From the NCBI GenBank assembly GCA_029449235.1, contig JANATG010000013.1, forward strand, positions 124,001 to 188,000: a DNA stretch of 64,000 nt, written 5' to 3'. The notes beneath the pieces were generated by a model. It ran no database searches and was not told the DNA's origin. It saw only the letters and a list, made by a program, of their open reading frames with translations. The DNA is from Linnemannia schmuckeri (taxonomy: Eukaryota > Mortierellomycota > Mortierellomycetes > Mortierellales > Mortierellaceae). Position 1 is the first letter of the stretch. Every line of letters begins with the position of its first letter. A program made the position numbers and the translations under genes. Shown piece by piece: positions 55,989-64,000 of this stretch.

Positions 55989-57848
55989 CTATGACTTCTC
56001 TTCCTTGCTGCTGCTGCCAGACTCTGGTGCATCGTCCATTGCTGATGTCTCAAAGAGAACCTCGCCTTCATTCGTTGCTGCTGCTGGGACCGATGATCCT
56101 CCTGAAGATCCATTCGAAGATGAAGAAGGGAACGATACAGGGTTGTTGCTTGCTGAAGCAGTAGGATTCAAGAATGTCTTTTGACTCAATCCAGGTAAAC
56201 TGGCGCTGTTGCCCGCCGCCGCATGCAATCTCATATCCAGAGCCTTCAATGCCAGAGCCCTATTGTTATTAAGCAAGGGTATTAATAGCTGTGTTGCAGT
56301 GATCGCATGGGTTCAAAGAGAAGTCACCAATCGAAAAGTACAAGAAAACATACCTCCTACGCTCAGCTTCGGCACGGAGACTGGCTGGCTGGCTCATGGG
56401 AAGGATCATGCCAGACATTTGTGGGTTCTCCAAATCATTTTGAAAGGTCGTTCCAAAGCCCAGAGGAGAGCAGATATGAAGTCGCACAAGAATTCCAAAC
56501 ACCAAGTTCGACACCACTTTGACCGGAGGCCTATCCTCAGTAGAAAGGGAACATGAATGTCAATCGTATGGTCAGTGGTGGCGACAACTGACATATTGTT
56601 GGTTCACCAAGTCATCTTGTAAGTCGATTCCTGAGAGGGAAGAGGGGACTTACTGGGCAGCTTCAGGGAAGAATGAGGCGAAAGCAAAGGTTTCGCTCCT
56701 GTCACCTCGTACGCCATCCTGGGTCTTGAAAAAGCGAGAATACACCCACGAGATGAGCAATCCATAGATAGCCATGAGAAGTTGTGTCTGACTCCTTGTC
56801 AAAAGACTCTGAATGATCATAAACACTGTAAACAACATTGGCAATGTCTATTAAGAATATGTGCGAGAAAATCGGATTAGTTCATGCTATTTCCTGATCT
56901 GATCTCCAAGCATTTCGGATACTCAAAACGCTTTGATACAAACCTTGACACGAATTGAGAATGCGCCCCAGAGTGTCACCAAGTGTTCAGGAACAAGCTG
57001 CTTGAAGCCCACGAGAAATCCTGCCAATACAGCTGTCAATCCATATGCCTGTGTCCCGTATCTATTTTAAATAGAACAAAGGGAACCGTTATTGTCAGCA
57101 TGGGAAAAAAACACCCCAAAGCAGGCAGCTTTTTGTGAAGTATTCCTCAAGCCACTTACAAAAGGTCTTCGTTGCCACGGACAATATATTCGAATAGGCA
57201 GGTAAAGTAGATTCCAAGCATGGTGCCTACGCTGGTCACTGCCAGAAACTTGAAAAATTCGCGCGAACCCCATGCACGCTCCAGATATTTGCCACATCCC
57301 AGTAATGTCACCGTGTTGAAGACAAACTGGAAGGTTGAAAGTCAATGGGCAAGTAGCGAATGTTAGTAAAAAGAAAGAGAGAGTCGTTTCCCGATTAAAT
57401 GAAATGAAAATGGTATAGTTCCTCTTGAATCAACGACAGTTTTCTCCTTACCTGAATGATGCCCCTCTCAAAGAACGACGCCGTAGCAAATGTCCAGAAA
57501 CGATACGGTGCCCTATTGAAGTATTGATGAATTAGATGATGAGACGTGAATCAGGAAAAAGAAGCCAGTTGACACCATAATCGACGATAACTTGAGAGAG
57601 TGCAACAGATACATGCGCACTTACGAGACGGGCACAAGGGCAAGGAGAGGAATAAGAATTTCTTCCGAGCTGCCCGGATAGTCGGGCGAGTCTGTTGCGG
57701 GTGCGTCACCGTGGCCGATGAGGGCCATGCTGTCTCTGAGACGAAGCGCCATACCCAGAGCGGTCATGACGGTCATGGCTGTTGAGACTGACTTTGTCAG
57801 CGGAGGTACATTCGTGAATGTTGAGCGCCACGAAGAAGATTGCGACAT
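55989..57848 (-). CDS. TMEM115-like Golgi membrane protein (DUF1751 family)
   Basis: Seven exons: 57848-57625, 57512-57452, 57326-57160, 57061-56944, 56847-56654, 56530-56354 and 56259-55989, giving 403 residues. This rhomboid-related family of Golgi integral membrane proteins is linked to retrograde trafficking. Diagnostic is PYRFWTFATASFFERGIIQ followed by NTVTLLGCGKYLERAWGSRE. Membrane segments include VTSVGTMLGIYFTCLF, YGLTAVLAGFLVGF, MLFTVFMIIQSLL and LLMAIYGLLISWVYSRFF, then the cytosolic block DRSETFAFASFFPEAAQ and a Ser/Asn-rich tail. Rhomboid catalytic Ser/His are not evident; no protease activity is expected. Confidence 0.9.
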
Positions 57849-58603
57849 TGTGGCTGTAGGTTTCCTATTGTGTTCCTGTGTGCCTCCTTTGCTCCTGCGT
57901 TGCTTCCTGTAGGTTTGTCTTGACTATTATATCAAGCGTCAGTTGTGGGTGTCCCTTTGTATATTTCCAGAGCGTGCGGGTTGAGAGAAGTGGCGCAGGG
58001 AGATGATGAAGGTAATAAAAGATGATGATGTGAATAATACGGCGGCGTGAGGCTGTTGTTGGTGGGACAAGCTGACAAGTGAGAATAAGAAGCCTAAGTA
58101 CTGCACGTCGAGGAGAGCGGTGTGAATGTGGTGTTTCTTTGCTCCATGCTTGAATTGGTGTGACTGTTCTGTTCTAATCATGTGATATGTACCCTCATTC
58201 TCGTAGAATCTCGAGGGTAGTCATTTTTTTTTTTCTCTCTCGAGGCAAGACAGAGGCAAGACAGGGAGTGACAGAGTGAGGGAGAAAACAAAAGAGGATC
58301 AGTGATCTCTCTTCTTTCCCTTTTTCTTCTTTTTCTTTCTTTCTTTTTTTTTCTCTCTCATTCAAAACACACACTTTCGACACCCGACATACTCATTCGA
58401 CACAAGTAACATTCTCTCTCTACAAACACAAACACGATCGCTGCTACTTGATCCTCCCTCTCACAGTAGCTAGCTCAACTAGACAAGTGATCCCCAGGGA
58501 ACCCACAGCCAGTACCACACGAAAAACCAAAGCATAAGAGGAACAAGGTTAAAGCGATCCGTCTCTATATCCCTCGCTGATATCCATCCCTACCTTACAA
58601 GCC
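57849..58603. promoter_or_regulatory. Divergent intergenic region, TMEM115-like / Zn2Cys6 regulator
   Basis: About 750 bases with both promoters. TC-rich sequence on the + strand (58215-58370) lies about 240 bases before the regulator's ATG. Part of the region may be leader sequence. Confidence 0.5.
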
Positions 58604-61273
58604 ATGTCCCAGCTGTCCTCTCCAGGGAGACAGGACCCCATGGTCAAGCAAGAACCCTCCATCAAGCAAGAACCTTCCTCAACCCAACATCTCCCAAGCC
58701 TTAATCCTTCCTACCACCCTCAGCAGACCTTCTATCACCATCCTGCTGCATCCTACTCTTCTTCCTCCGCCTCTGCGTCTTCCTCGAACCAAGCCTACGG
58801 TCAGCAAGCACATCACCACCAGCAACACCAGCCAGCGTCGTCCTCAGCTTCGTCGTCCTCGTCGTCTGCCGCGCCCCAAGGTCTGTCTGATCCATCCACA
58901 GCCCCCTTTGCAAGCATGTCTGCTACCTCTGGCAACTACAATCTCAGCCGGCATCTCCTCGGTATGAATATGCAGCAGCAACAGCAGCCATCAGGATCAG
59001 GTCCTCTGGGAAACAACAACAATAGCAGCAGCAACAACAACAACAGCTCTAGTAACTCTAACAACGGGGGAAGTGCTGCCAACACCCCTATCATGGGGAA
59101 CGCCCATTTGAACCCCAACAGCCACCTCTCAAGCGCCCCTCCTTCGCCTACCCTCAACAACCTCCATTACCAGCCCAGTGCCGCTAGCACCCATCACCAC
59201 TTTAGTGGCAACAGCGGTGCTTATGCCCAGCCAACATCGTCCTACTCGTCACAGCTCTCGTACCAGGCTGATCCTCAGCACTCTCATTCACACGGCGTTC
59301 ACTCGTCGAGTGATCTGAGCTCAGGCAGCTACTATAGCTCTATGCCTCCCTTCAGTTCGCACCCTCACCAGCAACAGGAGTCCATGTCGACATCACAAGG
59401 TCAGCAGTCGAGCCATCATCCTCAACATCACCACAGCAACAGCGGCGGAAGCAGCGGCAGTAGCGGGAATGGCCCTCATGTCCAGTTCAATTCGACAGCC
59501 CCCTCGCCCATGCGCCAGCACCAACAGCAGCCTTATTCGTCCTTGGTTCCACCCTTGTCGGATACACACTATGCCCAGTACCATCAGCTCCTGGGGCCTT
59601 CTGCTTTCAGCTCTGCTCAGTCCAGCCCTTATCACTCGAACCATTCGACTCCTTATAGTTCGATGCCTGGTTCTCCCACTCAAGAGTACCAGCAATTGAG
59701 TGGATCCCCCTTGGGACAAGGACAGAAGCCCAAACGGCGACAGGTCAAGAATGCTTGTGGTAAGGATTTTTTTTTTCTTTCATGTTGTTACCAATTGTTA
59801 TTTTTTTTTTTTTTCTTGTTCTTGTTTTATTAATCCCGATGACATGAGCTGTGTGAGGAGCCGACAAAGAGGCGAAAAGGACTTTGAAAATGGCGCAACG
59901 TGGGACGGAGAGTTGGGACTCTATTATTACGACACCCGCTTATGTATGACACCGTTCTCCCTCGTTCTCTTTTTGTGTTGTTTGTGTTGTTATTTTATGT
60001 TGAACCTCTGAACCTTGTTCTGATAACAGGCAGACAATCGTCGTCCATTGCATGCAGTGAGACCGTTGTAGGAATTTTCCCCTTCCCTTTCATCATCGTC
60101 ATCCTCTCCCTCATTTTTTTTGTTTTCTACTTTTTTTTTTCCTTTCTCCCATCCCATTCTCTTCCCCCCTCCCCCCTCCCCCTTCCCCCTTCCCCTCCCC
60201 CTCCCTTTTTTTATCCCTTATTAATTGCTCTTGATTGTTGAGCAGCAACGTCAACAAAAAGGCAAAAAAAGCGGCATCAAGAAGAAGAGAAGAATCAAAG
60301 ATAGAAGAAAAAAAAGAGGAGAGCAAGCATGTCATCCTGGGAAAAAAATCGTTTTTGTCGGGAGTGGTTAGCCAGGTTTCTCCTGAATGTCTATGATGGG
60401 TAACTCTGGTTGGCTGTATTAATAGCCGTCATTTCATTATTTTTTTTTCTTTTGGTATATCATTGAAATATCAGCCCTTTCTTTGGCTAATGTACCCTTT
60501 TATTATCTGATCCTCGTATGATCACATACGATGGATGAGAATGGGATCCCGGGTACTCCCTCTTCACTATTTTCATTTCCTCATTGCTCTGCTCATAAGC
60601 ACATGGAGCTGAGGGGAAGATGAGTGGACTGAGGAACTTGAAAGACCAGCTTCCACTTTTACTATCCTAATTGACTGGCTATCTCGCTCAATCTCATATT
60701 AACAACCCCTCCTCCATTATTTATTTTTCACTGGATACTCTAGTCAACTGCCAAAAGGCTTGCAAAAAGTGTGACGAGGGAAGACCTTGCTCCCGCTGCA
60801 TCAAATACGGCTTGACCGACACCTGTGTCGACTCCACAAGGAAGGTCCGTAAAAAAGGGATCAAACGTGGACCCTACAAGCGCAGACCACCACCCTCCCA
60901 GCTCGGTTCGGCCTCTGTCTCGACCTCGCCCACCCTGCGTCATGCTGCTGTCCCTAGCGGCCTCGCAGGATACATGTCTGAACCCGTTACAGCTCTCAAT
61001 AGTCCAACGCAATCCCATCTGTTGCCCCTGACAACATCGAACCACAACCAGCCATTGGATTTCGGATACGATACCAGTGGTGGACAGGGTGGCTACTCCT
61101 TCCAGTCACACCGGATGGAGTCGACGTATGCACCGCCATATGCCAGCTACTCGGGATCCAACCTCTACACATCACCCTACGGCATGAGCAGCGGCAGCAG
61201 CAGCAACAACAACGGTGGCAACAACAACAACAATTCTACTGGCACCAACAGTGGCCATACCAGCATGCCCTGA
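58604..61273 (+). CDS. Zn2Cys6 transcription factor
   Basis: Two exons, 58604-59759 and 60744-61273, give 561 residues. The fungal zinc cluster spans the intron: exon 1 ends QVKNAC and exon 2 continues VNCQKACKKCDEGRPCSRC, forming C-X2-C-X6-C-X5-C-X2-C-X8-C, which binds two zinc ions and CGG-type half sites. It is followed by a basic stretch (KGIKRGPYKRR). About 380 residues of Ser/Gln/His/Asn-rich sequence precede it, with two KQEP sumoylation-like motifs near the N-terminus; the C-terminal tail is Gly/Ser/Asn-rich. No fungal_trans middle region is visible. The 984-nt intron is far longer than others in the window. The target genes are unknown. Confidence 0.87.
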
Positions 61274-62369
61274 TCATCCCATCCTAACGATCAGAGTTAT
61301 CCAGGAAGGAGCCAGGAACACACAAAAAAGGAGGATTAGCGGAGCATGAAAAAAATGAGTAGGACATTGAAACTCCACCATAAATAACAACAACAAAAAA
61401 CAACAGCAAAGCAGCAGAGAAAGAGTGAAAATAGGGAGTAACAGCCAATTCAAAAGTCAGCTGCAGTCGTCAATTGCTTATTTTTTCTCCTATTGCTGGT
61501 GGTTCTCAACCAGCAATAGCAGTATTGGCAATTCGACAGTGCATCGAATCACTTTCAGCACTGTCGATGACACTTTTTTTTCTCTTTTTCCTCCTCTTTT
61601 TCCTCGTTTTTTATTGCTGTCAGAGTTTCCTTGCCACCTTCTTTATTTTTCCTTCTTTTCTCCTTTCTTTTCTTTCATGGAATTGACAGTTTTTTCTTAT
61701 CATTCATCATTTTTCGCATAATAAAAAAAACAAAAAAGCTGAAAAAACAATACAAATCCCAACTGTGAGTCGTTGTTACTCTTCCTATCCACGCCAATAC
61801 GGCTATATTCATGTGTATGTTTTTGCGAGACCATTTGTTTGTTTGGTGTGTTTGTTGTATCTTGCATGTGTAGTCTATCTTGGTTATTTTTTTTCTTGTA
61901 TCACATAGAGACAAAGCTCTCACAATCCAAAACTGCTAGAGGTAATGCAAGGGTAAGAGGTAGCGGGAAGAGGCGGGAGACGGGAATCACAAAGATGGCC
62001 GTTTTGGGTGTTTGTATTTGACTGTCGGTCGGGGATCAGAACATGATCGAGTGTTGTGAAACTATTCAAACAACTTGTTCGTCTAGAGATCAAGGGCCAT
62101 CGAGAGAGGAGAGGAGTAGGGTTGTGGTGGTTTTGCATAGCGATTTTGCAATTGTCGAGCTTTTGAGATAAAGAAAAGGAAAAGAGGAGAGCAAGTCGTC
62201 AAAGGGCAGGAAGAAGGAGCGAAAGTAGGAGGAGGAAGGAGGATTTGAGAAGATGAAGATTACAGCGTTACAGCAAGGAGTGCTAGATAATAAAAAGAGT
62301 TTCAGGACAGCGCACAGTGTTTTTTTCTCTTTTTTTTATTTCTGGCGCTACACTCAGTTACAACCCACG
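61274..62369. other. 3' flank of the Zn2Cys6 gene and intergenic DNA
   Basis: T/C-rich and A-rich stretches without a convincing ORF. Confidence 0.45.
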
Positions 62370-62672
62370 ATGTCAACAAAAGGAGTAAAATCGGCCACAA
62401 TAACAAAAGCAGAAGCAGGAGTAGCAAAGAACAAGATATACGATTTGACATTCATCCTTAACAGGGCCCTCAACATCATATCCAAAGCATTTTTTTAGGA
62501 CAACAACCGTCACTGGTTTGAGCAGGACGTCCGCACGAGAAACTCCAAAAGGTTGTTGTAGGGCTTTTTTACGGCCGATGGTGGAGCTGACCTGACCGTA
62601 TCCGGGTCCGCGGCGGGATTAGTGTTGCCGATGCTCAGGATGAAGAGACTACAACTCGAGAAGATCATATTT
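62370..62672 (+). pseudogene. Unidentified relic reading frame
   Basis: ATG at 62370 opens MSTKGVKSATITKAEAGV and stops after 42 codons at a T-run; the same frame continues beyond two stops with sequence of coding appearance (DNNRHWFEQDVRTRNSKRLL, then SAAGLVLPMLRMKRLQLEKI). I cannot name the family. It looks like an eroded exon rather than a functional gene, but a gene with unrecognised splicing is possible. Confidence 0.3.
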
Positions 62673-62799
62673 TGCCCCTGATGTCTTGGTTTTTGGTTAC
62701 AAATTATTATTTTTTTATTCTATTCATTGAACCAAAGAGCAAGCAAAACGTAAGCTGCACTGTTCAGTTTACGTACACGCACATATATCCAAGAAAATA

Positions 62800-62925
62800 C
62801 GTCCAGCCTCGACATCACCAGAGAACCCGAATTCATCAAAGACATGACGTTCAAGTATTACGAACAAGCCAAGGAATTTACAGGTGAAGATTGTTTCTGT
62901 GTGCGATTGAGCTTGATAGTAGCTT
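62800..62925 (+). pseudogene. Relic fragment of a saccharopine-dehydrogenase-like oxidoreductase
   Basis: In one frame this reads SLDITREPEFIKDMTFKYYE and QAKEFT, then after a one-phase change VKIVSVCD and a stop. It resembles the stretch of SCCPDH-type proteins where a (Y)VDITGE block is followed by a Tyr/His-Glu-Gln helix and then V-K-I-V-x-x-C-G-F-D-S. The gene's flanking parts are not recognised nearby. The intact start of a gene from the same family lies 1.0 kb downstream, so this may be a decayed duplicate or a displaced exon. Confidence 0.55.
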
Positions 62926-63928
62926 GCGGATATGGGGGCCTACATACGAAGCAGGAGTGGGAGAGGGTGTATTCAGATGCGGTGTCTTCGACGGTGGAGT
63001 GTTTTTGTAGACTGGTGGTGACGTGTAGCGATGAGTTAGGTTGGGCATTACACGTCTTTCAAATCCGGGAGTCTTCCGTTATTCATTTCCTCGCAACTAA
63101 AATGGCCCGAGTGTTTGTTTCGAGCACAGCAGCACTTGTAATTCCGTCGATTTTCACTGTAATGCGTTTTTTTTATACACTCAGGCCGGATGTTTTGGTG
63201 GTTCCTTTCTGTCTCTGGACCTGAATCATGTAAACTCTACTCTTTTTTTTTCATTCACTATACATACCAAGAATCGAGGCAACAATTTATTTATGTTTTC
63301 GTCTTGTAAGATGGTTGTTGAAGCGGCATAAAAGACAAGGCATTGCAGGGAAGGTACATTACAATGGGCTCCAACACTGACGGTTGCCTTTTGCCAGGAT
63401 GGATTTGATCGGCCGCATACAACCGGAGTAAGGCATCGTGTTTTCGACTGTTGTCAAGGAACGAGAGGCAATGGGTTTGCCATATATTACTGTAACTTTT
63501 TTTTTTATTTTTTTTTATTTTTTTTTATTTTCTAGAAACTTCAAAACACCTTCCCATTGCTCACGTTGTGGAACGATCAATTATGAAAAGTATGCGAAAT
63601 AAAAATAATTGGGATATCACACGCAGGCCTGCATTCGTATGGGGTTTAGCGAGATGTTTGTATGTGTATGTTGCATGCTTGTTTTCTATCGCATTTAGAA
63701 AATGAGTGCTCTCGTGTGTCTCGTCTCGAGACAAACAAACTCGGTCCGTCTTTTTGTAGTGCACTTTTGCAGAGAGTGAGTGGCTTGCGAATTCGATCGA
63801 TCAGACCCTGGGTATGCAAAATTCATGCTCCAATATGACACGCAAGGAGTGCACAGTCTTCTTTTCTTTTCCTACCAACCGCAATCTCTTAATCAACAAC
63901 CTTGACCATCACACATAACACCATTACC
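62926..63928. other. Intergenic with TTTTTTTTA repeats
   Basis: Non-coding flank, including (T8-9 A)3 at about 63497-63530. It presumably contains the promoter of the gene at 63929. Confidence 0.45.
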
Positions 63929-64000
63929 ATGGCAGAGAAATACGACGTGACTATCTTTGGCGCAACGGGATTCACAGGAAAGCTAATCCTCGACGAGGTC
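63929..64000 (+). CDS. Saccharopine dehydrogenase-like oxidoreductase, 5' end only
   Basis: Twenty-four codons from ATG at 63929 to the window edge: MAEKYDVTIFGATGFTGKLI and four more residues. The GATGFTG glycine-rich turn is the NAD(P)-binding start of SCCPDH-type proteins (trans-acting enoyl reductase or lipid-droplet saccharopine dehydrogenase-like). The start context CACCATTACCATGG is good. The rest lies outside the window. Confidence 0.85.
   Translation, partial: MAEKYDVTIFGATGFTGKLILDEV

Noticed and set aside
1..64000. CRISPR arrays, bacterial operons or secondary-metabolite cluster
   Set aside because: No spaced direct repeats, no Cas-like proteins, and the genes are intron-bearing eukaryotic housekeeping genes without PKS, NRPS or terpene signatures.

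Overview
The window looks like nuclear DNA of a filamentous early-diverging fungus, most likely Mortierellomycota (Mortierella/Linnemannia type). This is inferred from compact, intron-rich genes with short GT-AG introns, fungal gene content (a KAR5-type karyogamy gene, a Set3-type SET/PHD gene, folliculin, a Zn2Cys6 regulator) and pyrimidine-rich leaders directly upstream of start codons. No bacterial-style operons, CRISPR arrays or phage genes were seen. Exon boundaries were worked out by hand from splice consensus, reading frame and family conservation; most models close exactly in frame.

Layout. 1-0.6 kb: an unrecognised, possibly frame-broken ORF. 1.3-3.0 kb (+): ARPC1 (Arp2/3 complex). 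3.6-4.4 kb (-): unknown fungal protein. 5.3-6.3 kb (-): glutathione S-transferase. 8.1-11.8 kb (-): alanyl-tRNA synthetase. 12.5-13.4 kb (-): MOB1. 14.2-15.7 kb (-): ribosomal protein eL37. 16.1-17.0 kb (+): guanylate kinase with a presequence-like N-terminus. 17.2-18.5 kb (+): TIP41. 18.6-20.3 kb (-): CDC123. 20.8-26.1 kb (-): large Set3-like PHD/SET protein. 26.1-29.4 kb: gene-poor low-complexity DNA. 29.4-31.4 kb (+): DnaJ-X chaperone with an N-terminal Cys4 knuckle. 32.0-35.2 kb (+): folliculin. 36.0-37.5 kb (+): SEH1. 38.2-40.2 kb (+): glycine-cleavage T protein. 40.4-43.7 kb (-): KAR5-like nuclear fusion protein. 44.0-45.5 kb (+): BTB protein. 47.3-48.7 kb (+): decayed hexokinase. 49.2-52.1 kb: repeat island with three 5'-truncated poly(A)-tailed retroelement copies, a 19-bp poly(A) micro-insertion flanked by a 15-bp target duplication, an 81-nt nested hairpin, a tRNA-like segment and an intact tRNA-Lys(UUU). 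52.5-55.5 kb (-): Sec1/Munc18 protein. 56.0-57.8 kb (-): TMEM115-like Golgi protein. 58.6-61.3 kb (+): Zn2Cys6 regulator whose zinc cluster is split by a ~1-kb intron. 62.4-62.9 kb: relic sequence including a broken saccharopine-dehydrogenase-like fragment. 63.9 kb to the end (+): the first 24 codons of the intact gene of that family.

Most of the window is ordinary housekeeping DNA. Three genes belong to TOR/nutrient signalling (TIP41, folliculin, SEH1), two of them adjacent. The least ordinary part is the 48.8-52.4 kb repeat island beside the hexokinase pseudogene. No convincing wholly new multigene system was found.
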